This document shows positions 47,235 to 57,364 of a stretch of DNA of 64,000 nt, piece by piece. Where the stretch lies: contig LSRX01001091.1 in NCBI GenBank assembly GCA_001939145.1, forward strand, positions 1 through 64,000. The letters are read 5' to 3'. Position 1 is the stretch's first letter, and each line of letters starts with the position of its first letter. The DNA is from Symbiodinium microadriaticum (taxonomy: Eukaryota; Sar; Dinophyceae; Suessiales; Symbiodiniaceae). The translations under genes and the position numbers were made by a program. The notes under the pieces are model-generated. The model was not told where the DNA came from. It did no database searches and saw nothing but the letters and a program-made list of their open reading frames with translations.

Positions 47235-47440
47235 GTGCCGTTCGGCGAAGGGTTTTCTGACAATGAGAGCGACCTTGCTGAAGGATCCTTTCTTGTTATT
47301 CTGAAGCTAGATCAGGGCTCTTTCGGAGATTTCAGGGAGTTTCGTTTTTTGTTCGGGGCTCGGAAGAGCTACAAAGGGTGGGGAGCCTGGGTTGGAGGTT
47401 GTGGGTTTTGGATTCTGATAAACTGTCGAAACCCTAAACC
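47235..47440 (+). CDS. Open frame, ~68 codons, unknown
   Basis: The frame begins with GTG and encodes PFGEGFSDNESDLAEGSFLV, ILKLDQGSFGDFREFRFLF and ARKSYKGWGAWVG before entering CCCTAAA repeat. The acidic-then-aromatic composition is protein-like. Confidence 0.4.
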
Positions 47441-47620
47441 CCTCAACCTTGAACCCTCAGCCCCTAGACCCTAAACCCTAAACCCTCAACCCAAAACCTG
47501 AACAAAACCCAAAACCCCAAAACCCCCAACACCAAACCTGAACAAAACCCTAAACCCTCAACTCTCAACCCTCAACCCTAAACCTGAACAAAAACCCCCT
47601 AAACCCTAAAATCCCCCAAC
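47430..47620 (-). repeat. CCCTAAA array
   Basis: CCCTAAA, CCCTCAA and the phrase AACCTGAACAAAA (three times) make up the array. Confidence 0.9.
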
Positions 47621-47624
47621 CCAG

Positions 47625-47756
47625 GCCCAACCCAGAGTCCTTGAGCCCCAAAGCCGGATATCCGCCACGCCCCGGCCCCGGGAAAGCCAGGGCGACCTCC
47701 GGGAGATCGACTTAGAGGGCAAGGAGAAGGGCAAGGCTCCCCCCCTAGGGGTTTAG
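47625..47756 (+). CDS. Putative exon, charged
   Basis: After CCAACCCAG the frame encodes AQPRVLEPQSRISATPRPRE, then DLREIDLEGKEKGKAPP, and stops at TAG 47754-47756 in the first TTTAGGG heptamer. Confidence 0.4.
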   Translation, partial: AQPRVLEPQSRISATPRPRESQGDLREIDLEGKEKGKAPPLGV

Positions 47757-48275
47757 GGTTTAGGGTTTGGGGTTTAGGGTTTAGGGTTTGGGAGGGAAGG
47801 ATTAGGGTTTAGGGTTTGGGGTTTAGGGTTTGGGAGGGAAGGATTAGGGTTTAGGGTTCAGGGTTTGGGGTTTAGGGTTTTGGGGTTTTGGGGTTTAGGG
47901 TTTTAAGTTTAGGGTTTAGGGTTTAGGGTTTTGGGGTTTAGGGTTTAGGGTTTTGGGGTTTAGGGTTTTGGGTTTAGGGTTTTGGGTTTAGGGTTTGGGG
48001 GTTTAGGGTTTAGGGTTCAGGGTTTGGGGTTCAGGGCTTAGGGTTTAGGAGGGAAGGATTCGGGTTTAGGGTTTTGGGTTTTGGGGTTTAGGGTCTAGGG
48101 TTTTGGGTTCAGGGTTTAGGGTTAGGGTTCAGAGTTTAGGCTTTGGGGTTCAGGGTTTAGGGTTTGGGAGGGAAGGATTAGGGTTTAGGGCTTTAGGTTT
48201 AGGGTCTAGCGTTCAGTGTTTAGGGTTTTGGGTTCAGGGTCTAGGGTTTTGGGTTTAGGGTTCAGGGAGAGAAAT
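47745..48275 (+). repeat. Longest TTTAGGG array, with GGGAGGGAAGGATT inserts
   Basis: Over 500 bases of TTTAGGG/TTTTGGGG variants. The phrase GGGAGGGAAGGATT appears near 47790, 47832 and 48176, and as the variant GGAGGGAAGGATT near 48048. Confidence 0.95.
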
Positions 48276-48419
48276 CGAATCGGTCTTAGGGCCCATGGTC
48301 GTAGGGTTTATGGTTTCAGGGTTTGGGTCTTAAAGCCTTGAGGGCTTGCCNGGGGGGGGGTTTGGGTTCAGGGTTTTCGGATCTTAAGTTCAGCCCTAAA
48401 CCCTAGACACTGAACCCTA

Positions 48420-48606
48420 AACTCTAAACCCTAAACCCTAAACCCCAAGGAACTCAAAAAAGAAAACCTTAAAAGATCGCATAGAAGGAACCCACAAAGG
48501 AGCACTTAAAGATCCTTCAACAGAACCCTGGGGTAAGTTCTTCTGGCCGTCGGGTCACGTTTCTTCAAGTTCTCGGTTTAGGGTTTAGGGTTTAGGGTTT
48601 AGGGTT
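48420..48606 (+). repeat. 187-bp exact duplicate of 46509-46695
   Basis: This is the second copy; here it is followed by TTGAGGG instead of TTTAGGG. Confidence 0.9.
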
Positions 48607-48795
48607 GAGGGTTTAAGGTTTCGGAGACTTTCCAGTATACCTGCAACTTTCTGTGGTTGAAGAACAGCAGCTTCAGGTCACAATCGTATGCCCTATGAAC
48701 CCTAAACCCTAGACCCTAGGCCCTAAGCTTTTTAATTTTAAACCCAGTACCCTACATTGTGGATTCTTTCGCATTTTTCTCTGGGAGTCTTTCAG

Positions 48796-48882
48796 GTCTA
48801 TGTGCGCACCATCCACTGCAACTTCGCCGAGCTCAAGGGGGATGACATGAAGGAGGCAGTCTGGGGGCTCAGGGCTCACTAG
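48796..48882 (+). CDS. Putative 3'-terminal exon
   Basis: The pyrimidine-rich TTTTTCTCTGGGAGTCTTTC plus AG ends at 48795. The frame VYVRTIHCNFAELKGDDMKE and AVWGLRAH then stops at TAG 48880-48882. Acceptor strength and composition make this one of the best islands. Confidence 0.5.
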   Translation, partial: VYVRTIHCNFAELKGDDMKEAVWGLRAH

Positions 48883-49089
48883 AAGCTGCTGAAAACCCTA
48901 CTTGCTGAGCCCAAACTGATCCTTTAAGCAGTACCTGGGCCGCCTCTTTTTATGGAGAAAATCACAAGGTGTAGGCTCTGCGTTTGGTGGGTTTCGGGTT
49001 TCAACGCTTTCGGGCGACGTCCCATAGCCCAAACCTGAAAGGGCTCTGAAGGTTCACTAATGATATCCCTGGTGTACATCTACTTTCAT

Positions 49090-49290
49090 ATACCCTAAAC
49101 CCTAAAAGCCAACCCTGAACCCTGACCCAAAACCCTAAACCCTGAACCCTAAACCCTAATCCTTCTCCCCTAAACCCTGAACCCTAGCCTTCCCTCCTGA
49201 ACCCTAAACCATAAACCATAAACCCTAAACCCTAAAACCTAGGCCCTAAACCCTAAACCCTAGGCCCCAAAACACGAACAAGAAGCCTGG
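49090..49290 (-). repeat. CCCTAAA array with unique interruptions
   Basis: It contains ATCCTTCTCCCCTAAACCC and AGCCTTCCCTCC, which recur inverted at 49410-49460. Confidence 0.9.
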
Positions 49291-49313
49291 ACCCCAAATC
49301 CTAGAGACCCTAG

Positions 49314-49410
49314 CCCCGCGGCCGGGAGCCGCGGAGCAAAGAATTGCAGGAGTGGGCAAAGCAATGTGAGAAAGCTCGCAAGAAAGGCCGGGGGATTCAG
49401 GCATTTGGGG
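49314..49410 (+). CDS. Putative exon, basic helix, between inverted arms
   Basis: The frame encodes REPRSKELQEWAKQCEKARK and KGRGIQAF. It starts after a TAG at 49311-49313 and merges into TTTAGGG-type repeat. The flanking repeats are a specific inverted pair. Confidence 0.4.
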
Positions 49411-49629
49411 TTCGGGAGGGAAGGCTAGGGGGTTTGGGGTTTAGGGGAGAAGGATGAGGGTTTAGGGTTCAGGGTTTAGGGTTTGGGTCCAGGGTTCAGG
49501 CTTTTGGGGTTGAGGGTTCCGGGTATGGGGTCGAGGATTGAGAGCCTCGTAAAGCCCTCTTAGGGTCTAGGGTTTAGGGTTTAGGGGTTATTAGGGTTTA
49601 GGGTTTAGGGTCTAGGGTCTAGGGTTAAG

Positions 49630-49892
49630 GGGTTTAGGGTGTAGGGTTTACGAAATACTGCGCGCAGTTGATGTTGACATAGGTGATTATGTAGGCCCCT
49701 ATAGTGTAGCCAGAGGTATGATGGGGTGACAGGGCTCCTAAACCGTAAATAAACGTTACGGATCAGGAGCTTTCCAAGTAGATTAGAGGCAAGGACACAT
49801 GTAAGATAACCCTTTTTCGGGCACTTACAACTCTGCATATAAACTACTGGCGAAGTCCTTCGAGACTCTCGAAGTGGAGCCTTTCTGACCAC
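49630..49892 (-). CDS. Putative exon, Cys- and basic-rich
   Basis: The minus-strand frame encodes RTSPVVYMQSCKCPKKGYLT, CVLASNLLGKLLIRNVYL and LHNHLCQHQLRAVFRK before translated repeat. A GTG, not ATG, starts the frame. Confidence 0.35.
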
Positions 49893-50006
49893 AGCGTGAA
49901 GTCGGAAACGTACACCGACAAGCGCTGTGAACTCAGAAGCTCAAACCCTGAAATTTGAAGGCGCGCCACAGTAGCTCTGGAGCCTCAAACCTGGAAGCCT
50001 CAACAA

Positions 50007-50513
50007 CCCCCCCCCCACCAAAAACAAAAAACACACCCCCTTAACAAAAAAACGATGAGGTTTGAAATACCCGCAGCGGAAGTGGTACTTCGCCTGGTAT
50101 GGCAGCAAGAACGCCTCCGCCTCAGAAGGCCTTTTTTGTTGTTGAGGATTTAGGGCGCTCTAGGGTTTAGGGTGTAGGGTTTAGGGGTTTACGGTTTAGG
50201 GGTTTAGGGGTTTAGGGTTTAGGGTTTAGTGTTTGGAGTTCGGGACTGAATATGGCTTGGGGATTCAGGGCTTTGGATTGGAGTTTCGGATGTTCACGTG
50301 TTTAAGGGATTTGGGGCTGTGGGTTCGGGGTTTAGGTAGGGTTTGAGGGTATTGGGGCATGTAAGGTTAGGGTGTGGTTTAGGAGTTTTGGATCTTTCGG
50401 AGGACCAGGGATTCGCTAAATTGGATCACAGGTGGGCTCCATGTACACTTGGGGATGTGGCTACCCTGAACCCTAAACCCTAAGCCCTAAAACAACTCTA
50501 AACCCTAAACCCT
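50007..50513 (+). repeat. 507-bp exact duplicate of 46022-46528
   Basis: The right copy continues at both ends into sequence different from the left copy. Confidence 0.9.
50077..50145 (+). CDS. Second copy of the RKWYFAWYGS exon
   Basis: Identical to 46092-46160 because it lies in the 507-bp duplicate. If the left copy is an assembly artefact, this is the only real one. Confidence 0.4.
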   Translation, partial: RKWYFAWYGSKNASASEGLFCC

Positions 50514-50681
50514 TGTCTACATCCATGGCTCTGTGTATAAACCCCCTTCCTGTCTTCCATGAAGCTCCAAGAACCTGCAACCCCAAACCTCCACCAAACT
50601 CCCTAAGCCCGGAGAGCCATGCAAGCTTTAAGCTTTCGGGCTCAGGGTGTAGGGTTTATGATTTCTGGCTTATGGATTTAA

Positions 50682-50828
50682 GGGTTAGGATTCCCTTTTT
50701 ACGGTGCAATCCCTTTGTTCAATGCTCTTGGCTCGCGACGCGCGACGCTGGCCGTGCTTCCCGAGCTGAGCCTACTGCAGACCAAGGATCCTGCAAAGGT
50801 GGGGATCGGACGCTGCACGGAAATTTAG
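50682..50828 (+). CDS. Putative exon, 48 codons
   Basis: The frame encodes FYGAIPLFNALGSRRATLAV, LPELSLLQTKDPAKVGIG and RCTEI, ending at TAG 50826-50828. A TAA at 50679-50681 closes it upstream. A different + frame (50513-50842) is also open but less regular. Confidence 0.4.
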   Translation, partial: GLGFPFYGAIPLFNALGSRRATLAVLPELSLLQTKDPAKVGIGRCTEI

Positions 50829-50884
50829 GGCTTAGGGCTTAAGGTTTAGGGTCTAGGGTTTAGGGGTTATAGGGTTCAGGGTCG

Positions 50885-51101
50885 GATATTCTAACTTGCT
50901 TTGATGGCTTACGATGCCAACTGTGAGGAGCCAACTATGATAAAGAAACTTACGGCGTGAGGCGTGCTGGCTGCGCCACGCACAGATCCAGCTTGGGCTT
51001 GGCCGTCGTCGCTGGAGCAAGGGTGCACGCCGCACATTTGGGGAAAGGCCTGGGCGAAGAAGGTGCTTTAGTATCGTGCAGAGCATCAAAGTTCCTGGCA
51101 A
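50885..51101 (-). CDS. Putative exon, basic, unknown
   Basis: The minus-strand frame encodes LMLCTILKHLLRPGLSPNVR, QHASRRKFLYHSWLLTVG and IVSHQSKLEY before translated repeat. Confidence 0.3.
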
Positions 51102-51337
51102 CCTTGCTGCAGCCCTAAACCCTAAACCCTAAACCCTAAACCCTAAACCCTAAACCGCAGCTGGGATTGTTGACCCGAGGCTCCTCACGTAGCGTTGCGC
51201 TACATGATCCAAGAGGCAAGCTACTGTAGGGGTGTAGAGTTTGCGTTTTAGGCGCGTTGGGCTTTGTGGGCTCCGGGTTGTAGGGCTTCAGGGTTTAGGG
51301 TGTAGCAGAAGGCACAAACCCGAATCCTAAGCCCTAA

Positions 51338-51442
51338 ACCCACCCGTCACCCCGTCGTGGGCTTGTCACCAAGGAGGCTACGGATCCAGAGAAGTGGCAC
51401 CATCCGGATGGCCGATTGGACCCAAGGGATGGTTTTTCGTAA
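51338..51442 (+). CDS. Putative exon ending at a GTAAGG donor
   Basis: The frame encodes RRGLVTKEATDPEKWHHPDG and RLDPRDGFS, meeting GTAAGG at 51439. An in-frame TAA at 51335-51337, in CCCTAAA sequence, marks the left limit. Clean donor and very protein-like composition. Confidence 0.45.
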   Translation, partial: THPSPRRGLVTKEATDPEKWHHPDGRLDPRDGFS

Positions 51443-51697
51443 GGGTTCCACTCCTCACTACACCAGTTTTATATTTTACTACAATATGACATTCTACGAT
51501 ACTTGGCCATACTATGCTAGACTATGCTATATGAGAAAAACCTAATACTATAAATGCTATACTATACTTATACTATACCATGTTAAGCACTGTTAAACTA
51601 CATGATACTCTACTGTACGTAAGTGGCCGGGGGCTTGGGACATAGGGTTGCTAACGGACGGGGTGCCAGTAGGTGTGGATAAGGAGTTGTTGGTCAG

Positions 51698-51732
51698 TGT
51701 TGTGTGTGTGTGTGTGTGTGTGTCTGTGTGCG
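51698..51732 (+). repeat. (GT)n microsatellite
   Basis: About 17 GT units with one interruption. Confidence 0.95.
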
Positions 51733-51867
51733 CGAGTGTTTATGTCATGGCTAAACCCTTATCTGCCCTAAGCCCTAAATCCCTAAACCAAGGGTTCAAC
51801 GTTCGGAACTACGGTTCGGCTGACGAGGTTCAGGCAGGGTTTTCGGCGAGACCCTGAGCAAGGGTCT

Positions 51868-51968
51868 GGGTGGTTCTCTAAATTAGGGTCCCTTTTTCGG
51901 TCCTAAATATAGCACGGCACCCTTATAAAAAGGACCCCAAAAGGACCCTAGTTTAGAACACTACCCAT
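51868..51968 (+). mobile_element. Family C element, copy 3
   Basis: The arms are GGGTGGTTCTCTAAATTAGG and CCTAGTTTAGAACACTACCC; ~101 bp. Confidence 0.85.
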
Positions 51969-51969
51969 A

Positions 51970-52890
51970 TACTTTATGTCCATTAGGGTGGGGGCGACAC
52001 TCTCAACCCTGCACAGCTGAATTGCAAGTTTGGTGTTGTGCAAGCTGGGTATCTATATAGCCGTGTCTGGTTGAATCACTGTTCAGGTGATTTCAACCAT
52101 TATTCTCTGTGATACCCAGAAAGCTTTTCGAATCAAGCAGGGTTCCGGATTCGTGTATGCGGAGTGTCTTTCAACAGACTGTCCCGATTCAGTTAGACCT
52201 AAACCCTAAACCCTAAACCCTGTTAACTTCCGCCTGACATCCACAAAGCGATTGCGACGCGATGGACTGCTGCATCTGTGTGTTGAGATGTTGACCTGTG
52301 ACATGTTTCCGTATGTAGTTTGTGTCAACAAGAGTTCACTAGGTTGGAATATAAACCCTAAACCCTAAACCCAATTTTCCATGTTCTTACTGTTATGCGC
52401 TTCCCTAGGTGGGTGGGTACGTAGTTGTTAAGGATTAAATCCGCGCCGCCAGCCTAGTGATATCTTAGCCCAGCTAAGTAAACCCAACACCCTAAGCCTC
52501 AAACCATAAACTCAGGGATCAAAGGCCAGTGAGGTGCTGCGAAAGTTTCAGAGTGTAAAGGGTTCCAGTGTAGGCCTTAAACAGTTAGAGCAGGACGCCG
52601 CAAAACGGAACCCAACCGTCAAGCCCATCCTAAGACCCGTCAAAACCCTTGTGGCACGCAAATCGCAGCCGTTAAACCTTGATCAAATTTCCAAGTTTAA
52701 GGAGCCTCCTTAGAGAACAGAACCCCTAAACCCTGAACTCCTAACTTCAAGAACCCTGTGTCCATAGAAACCCCTGAAAACCCCGCGAAGCCAAAAAGAA
52801 ACCACCTCAAGTCCCTAAACCCTAAACCCTAATCCCTAAGCCCTAAAGCCTTCAAGCCTGAACGTCAAACTGAGGATTCTTTCCCCTCGC
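51970..52890. other. No supported gene
   Basis: Unique sequence with sparse CCCTAAA heptamers (52195-52220, 52355-52375, 52815-52845). No island reached the standard used here. Confidence 0.4.
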
Positions 52891-52894
52891 CACG

Positions 52895-53059
52895 ATGACA
52901 GCCGTGCACCGATCGCCCGAGAGACAGGAGCCTCGATCAGGGCAGCTTTTTCCCAAAGTTAAGGGTTCCTTACACTTCCTAAAAACGGAACCCGTTCCTT
53001 TTGGAGGTCCCTTAAGGGTCTCTTCAAGAGGGTTTCTTGAAAGGTGTGGTGTAGACTAA
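52895..53059 (+). CDS. ATG-started open frame, 54 aa
   Basis: ATG at 52895 opens MTAVHRSPERQEPRSGQLFP; the stop is TAA at 53057-53059. An 86-codon minus-strand frame (53219-52959) with PNLGDFVRFGESPGKEGNEG overlaps it and is an equally plausible reading. Confidence 0.3.
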   Translation: MTAVHRSPERQEPRSGQLFPKVKGSLHFLKTEPVPFGGPLRVSSRGFLERCGVD

Positions 53060-53440
53060 AAGCAAGCCGGTCGGTGGGATTCTTGTTAATTTTTGTCGGG
53101 GCTTGGGTTTCTTGACATCTTGAAGGCGGGCCCATGATAAAGCATCTTTTTCCTTCGTTGCCTTCCTTACCGGGACTTTCCCCAAACCTAACGAAGTCCC
53201 CCAAGTTAGGTTTCTTCAAACTCTAAGATGGTGTCGGAAGAGTCGGTTACATTGCTCCTTGGGGGATGGATGTAGATGGGGGATTCCCAAACATTGGTCT
53301 TCGCGTATTGCATGTGTTGGACCCTTAATCTTGTCTACCTTCCTCCTACCTTTCTAGGCCCCTGATTCTGATCTGGTTATATAGATAGGTTTTCTAGTTA
53401 TGCAGCTATGCTGCTGCATTGCAACATGTTTTGGGGTGGA

Positions 53441-53537
53441 GGGCTGCTGTGGATTCCGAGACCAGGGGCCCGGTGACTTCCAGAGGGTGCTCAACCCGTG
53501 CCGGAATCTGGTGATGCAATGGCTGCAATGCATATGA
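53441..53537 (+). CDS. Putative exon, frame uncertain
   Basis: After GACTTCCAG (ending at 53483) the frame RVLNPCRNLVMQWLQCI stops at TGA 53535-53537. Without splicing, another frame encodes AVDSETRGPVTSRGCSTRAG. Both look protein-like. Confidence 0.25.
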
Positions 53538-54068
53538 CATAAGCCCGCACTAGATTTTGGAGCACCCTAAACCCTAAACCCCCCCAAAAAAAACCCTAAA
53601 ATATTGCATTAAGCCCTGAGGAACAGTGTTGGCAAATGTTTAGACCTACACAGACAGGACCAGTTCCTCGTGAAGCATCTCGGACTGCACCAAGGAGTGT
53701 AGGAACGACGGTGTAGGGTGACAGGCTTGAAGTTTAAGGTTGAGGGTTTAGGCATTACAGAGACTGCCCTCATGCATTTTCCATGGGAGAAGGGTCAATG
53801 AAAAACTCATTGGCTAAACCCTAAACCCTAAACCCTAAACCGTGGGGACATGTCTATAGCTGGAAGTTAGCAGATTGCAGGGGTTTCGGGTCTAGTTCTT
53901 GGGGTGTTAGAGTGCCGGGCTCAGGTTCGCTGTTATTAAGTACCACAAGTGTGGCACAGGTGATTCAAGTAATACAGAGGTCTGGACTGTTCGTAAAGTA
54001 CGCCTGTCTTCCTTGCATCGCAGCGGCAGGACAGAATATAGCGCCAGCCAAAACGCAAGACGCCAAAG

Positions 54069-55100
54069 TTGAAGCCGTTGGCCCTGCATGTAACATTGCT
54101 TGCCACAGCTAAGGCTTACAAGGACCGAAAATCTCGATGTGCCGGGTTTTGCGGAACGAAGCATGGAACAGGATTCTGCCATAGACATACCTTCAAGGGA
54201 CTGAAGTGCTTGTCGGACATTGCAACGTGTTCTGGTGCTTTTTGCGGCGTCCAGCTAGTTCATCGTATCCCAGCCCACCCACACGCCACCCAGGCAAAAT
54301 GCATGTTCTCACATCGCAAGTCTAACGCCCGAGGTGCTCTTACCCGCGTCCACGCAAACGCATGCTTAACTTATTGCACACTGTCGCAAGCTGGCTAGGG
54401 ACCAGGTGCCCGAATCGGCGTTATATTCAATGTGCATGGAAGTCACGACTCCAGATCGTTAGCAGTCGTCAATTCGGGAAATCACTGTCAGTCATCACTT
54501 GACGACAGTTGCTGGACGTTTCAGAAGCTAGGAGGGTGGTCTTTGTGTTCGATTTGTCAGGCCAGACGAAGGAGACCACTCATCAACTATACGAAACCAA
54601 GGTTGTTTTCTTGCTTTACCAAGCGTGGCAGATGCAACATTTCAATGTTAAAGTTAAAGCTGTGCGATGTTAGGATTCCGACGTTCTCCTGGCTCACCCA
54701 GTGTCCTGTGTCTGGTGTCTCTTGCTTACAATGTGTTTTCATGTGGACGTGTGCGAAGACGTGATGCACAAACACTTTTGCGCGGACATGCTACCAGCGT
54801 CTGGCTTTAAGCAGCGCTTTGCGGCAACTTCAGCATGGAAGTGTACGCTGAGAGTCTTCCGGCGGGTTCTTAAGCAGTGTGTCGTAATTATGAGGCAAGT
54901 GGACCGTTTAGACCTGAATATTTCGCTTCGATCTGGGCAAGCTTCTACAATGTTCGCATTGGCGCGGGAAGATTCTACAAAAGCATGCGCGGCGACTTGC
55001 CCCAGCATCTGTGGTTCAATAGTCGTGAGGAGGTATGGTTGAGTGGTGTGAGCGCAGAGGCTCAGAGGTCTAACACACGGGAACCCCAAGCTTCAGATTC
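54069..55100 (+). pseudogene. Cys-rich coding-like region in shifting frames
   Basis: Consecutive + frames overlap: 54069-54398 with RCAGFCGTKHGTGFCHRHTF; 54432-54764 with CWTFQKLGGWSLCSICQARR; 54701-55042; and 54877 onward with FRPEYFASIWASFYNVRIGA followed by GRFYKSMRGDLPQHLWF. GGWSLCSICQARRRRP looks like a CxxC zinc-binding module, and I recall loosely similar segments in dinoflagellate Helitron-like proteins, but this is unverified. The last part ends near an AG|GTATGG donor-like site (55033). The block is free of telomere-like repeats, so frame changes more likely reflect decay or unseen introns than repeat insertion. Confidence 0.35.
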
Positions 55101-55176
55101 CGAGCCTTTGACCAACAGTTTGCACCCGAAACCTTCCCAAAACCCTAAACCCTAATCCCTGAAATTGCAAGCCCAG

Positions 55177-55258
55177 GTACACTGCTGGCGCCAAGGAGAC
55201 ACTGGTCTACCGCCGTGAGCAGGGAAAGGTGGCGCTGAGTTCGGACATAGCAGGGTAT
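55177..55258 (+). CDS. Putative exon, unknown
   Basis: GCAAGCCCAG|G ends at 55176. The frame YTAGAKETLVYRREQGKVAL and SSDIAGY stays open past 55258. A TGA upstream (55160-55162) means the splice site is needed or translation starts elsewhere. Confidence 0.4.
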
Positions 55259-55557
55259 TCCAAACCCTTAATCCCAAAGTTCAGGCTCTATGGGGTCAGG
55301 GCCGGTTCGGGTTTGGGGTTCTAGGGTTTCGATTGTCTGGCGAGGGTTATAGCAGCACAGGCGTGCCGGCAACATGCAGGTTCTTGGGGTTCAGAGTTTC
55401 ACGTTTCATTCTTGGCGGGTCCGTGGTGGCTTCTACAGTTAAAACCTGCGGGAGTTGAGTTGCTTGGTTCTGCCAGAGTAAAGGTTCAGTGCTTGCGGAT
55501 TGGCAGCCATGACCTTGCCGGTATAGTCTTCTGATGTTGTTTCGACTCCATCATCCG

Positions 55558-55746
55558 TCAAGGAAGTGCGCGACGCCTCAATGCACGCAAGAAACAGCCG
55601 TCCTCGGCCAGCAAGATGGCGAGCTGAGGTTGCGGTGATTGTTGCCGTGTGGATGGTTGTGATGAACTCGAAGTGCCCTGTCTTTCAGTCATAAGCTTGG
55701 AGGACCTCAGGTCATGTATACCGTACTTGCCAACTCCTTCGATCAT
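55558..55746 (-). CDS. ATG-started open frame, 62 aa, Gln/Ser-rich middle
   Basis: ATG at 55746 opens MIEGVGKYGIHDLRSSKLMT, then SSSSQPSTRQQSPQPQ and LAILLAEDGCFLRALRRR, with the stop at 55558-55560. It has no repeat-derived residues. Confidence 0.4.
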   Translation of the reverse strand: MIEGVGKYGIHDLRSSKLMTERQGTSSSSQPSTRQQSPQPQLAILLAEDGCFLRALRRRALP

Positions 55747-55934
55747 GCTCCACAGATAACAAGAGTTCTAAGTGCTGCAAGACCAACAGAGCGGTTGCCG
55801 CAGTGCACTCATGGTTCAAGTATCATTGCCTTGAGAAGCCTTAAGCTACCCCCCCCTCAACAAGAATCAACACCCCAAACCTAACTCTCCAACTCTACCC
55901 TAAACCCTAAACCCTAAACCCACAAAACCCAACC

Positions 55935-56054
55935 ACCAAGAACGACAAGAACACGTCGAAGTTGGGGAGCGAGGCTCTGGATGCCTGGGTCGAAGGCCTC
56001 GACCTCGCCAACCAAGAGCTACTCGGCTGCACAGGACACCGGTGCTTGTTCTAG
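55935..56054 (+). CDS. Putative 3'-terminal exon, acidic helix
   Basis: The frame encodes KNDKNTSKLGSEALDAWVEG and LDLANQELLGCTGHRCLF, stopping at TAG 56052-56054. CCCTAAA lies 15-40 bases upstream and a TTTAGGG array starts ~10 bases after the stop. Confidence 0.45.
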   Translation, partial: TKNDKNTSKLGSEALDAWVEGLDLANQELLGCTGHRCLF

Positions 56055-56059
56055 TACTG

Positions 56060-56180
56060 GTTAGGGTTCAGGGGTTTAGGGTTTAGGGTTTAGGGTTTAG
56101 GGTTTAGGGTTTAGGGGTTTAGGGGTTTAGGGGTTTAGGGGTTTAGGGGTTTAGGGTAGCGGGTGTCGGGTTTAGGGTTT
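56060..56180 (+). repeat. TTTAGGG array
   Basis: Canonical units followed by TTTAGGGG units. Confidence 0.95.
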
Positions 56181-56468
56181 GAGGCAGCAGGGCGTTGGCT
56201 TTTTTCGGAGTCTTAGGGTAGAGGATATCGGGCTTGGGGCTTGGGGGCGACGTGTTTCGGAGGTTGTAAGTCGTTTCGGGCTTGGGAGACTTTTCGTTTA
56301 CGATTGGGATTTCTGACTGTGTCTTGAAAGGTTGAAAGATGTAGCCTCCTGTCTGCATCCCCTAAGGCTCCCAGTAGTCTCCCAGGCAGGGCAAGAGGGA
56401 TCTGCAAATATGGGGCTGTTTTAGGCGTTACCGTTAACAGCAGAAAGACACCCTTAAATTTTGAACTC

Positions 56469-56586
56469 TACTTGGAGGATCATGGGACTTAGTAATTATA
56501 ACTACAGTAATTTGGATTATAAGTAACTATTACTATAGCTACCTGACTTATGACCCCAGTTACTCAGTCCCATGATCCTGTAAGTA
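56469..56586 (+). mobile_element. Family D element, copy 5
   Basis: TACTTGGAGGATCATGGGAC at the left and GTCCCATGATCCTGTAAGTA at the right: the cleanest D copy, ~118 bp. Confidence 0.85.
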
Positions 56587-56599
56587 CCCCAAACCCTAA

Positions 56600-57110
56600 A
56601 TCCTTATAGCACCCCAAAAACCCTAAACCCTAAACCCTAAAACCCTAAAACCCTAAACCCTAAACCCTAAACCCCGAACCCTAAAGCCTAAACCCTAAAC
56701 CCTAAACCCCAAACCCCAAACCCTAAACCCTAAACCCTATAGATCCCTTAAACGGGCCCCTAAGGCTTTAAGGGGCTCAAATTCCGGGTCTCGAGCTTCG
56801 CGCTGTGCATCATGAGCTTGGGATCCGGCTCGGGGTCTGAACATGCCCTGTTTAGGGTTTATAGGGGTATAGGGGGGGGTATAGGGGTTTAGGGGTTAGG
56901 GGTGTAGGGGTTTAGGGTGTCAGGGTTTTAGGGTTTTAGGGTTTGGTGTTTAGGGGTTTAGGGTTTAGGGGTTTAGGGTTTAGGGGTTTAGGGTTTAGTC
57001 TTTAGGGGTGTAAAAAGTGTTTCTGGTCCAGGGGGGTTTAGGGTTGAGGGGTTTAGGGGTTTAGGGTTTAGGGTTTTTTTTGTGGGCTTAGGGTTGAGGG
57101 TCTAGGGGTC
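56600..57110. repeat. CCCTAAA (56600-56745) and TTTAGGG (56850-57110) arrays
   Basis: The second array is mostly TTTAGGGG and ends ~10 bases before the exon-like island at 57113. Confidence 0.9.
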
Positions 57111-57112
57111 AG

Positions 57113-57241
57113 CTGAGGATCCGCGAGAACATGAAGGAGGAGAAGGAGAAGGAGGAGATGGAGGAGAAGGAGAAGGCCAAAGCCAAGATGATGCATGGAC
57201 AGTGGATGCAGAAGCATCTCGGCTGCAACCCTCGGCTCGAT
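57113..57241 (+). CDS. Putative exon, Lys/Glu coiled coil
   Basis: GGGGTCAG ends at 57112. The frame encodes LRIRENMKEEKEKEEMEEKE, then KAKAKMMHGQWMQKHLGCN. It is highly charged with heptad-like spacing. Element F2 begins at its 3' edge. A TTTAGGG array lies on the 5' side, the opposite of most islands. Confidence 0.45.
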
Positions 57242-57364
57242 CTAGGACATTTTCAGGTGGGTAGTTTGCATTATGGGAGCCTTATAGAAGGTCTATATAC
57301 CTTGTAGAAGCCCTATAATACCCTAAACTCCCCACCTGTAGTTTCCTTAAACTCGAAAGAGGAC
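57242..57364 (+). mobile_element. Family F element, copy 2
   Basis: It matches copy 1 at 14.9 kb from CTAGGACATTTTCAGGTGGG onward, with a single CCCTAAA heptamer at 57321-57327. Confidence 0.8.
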
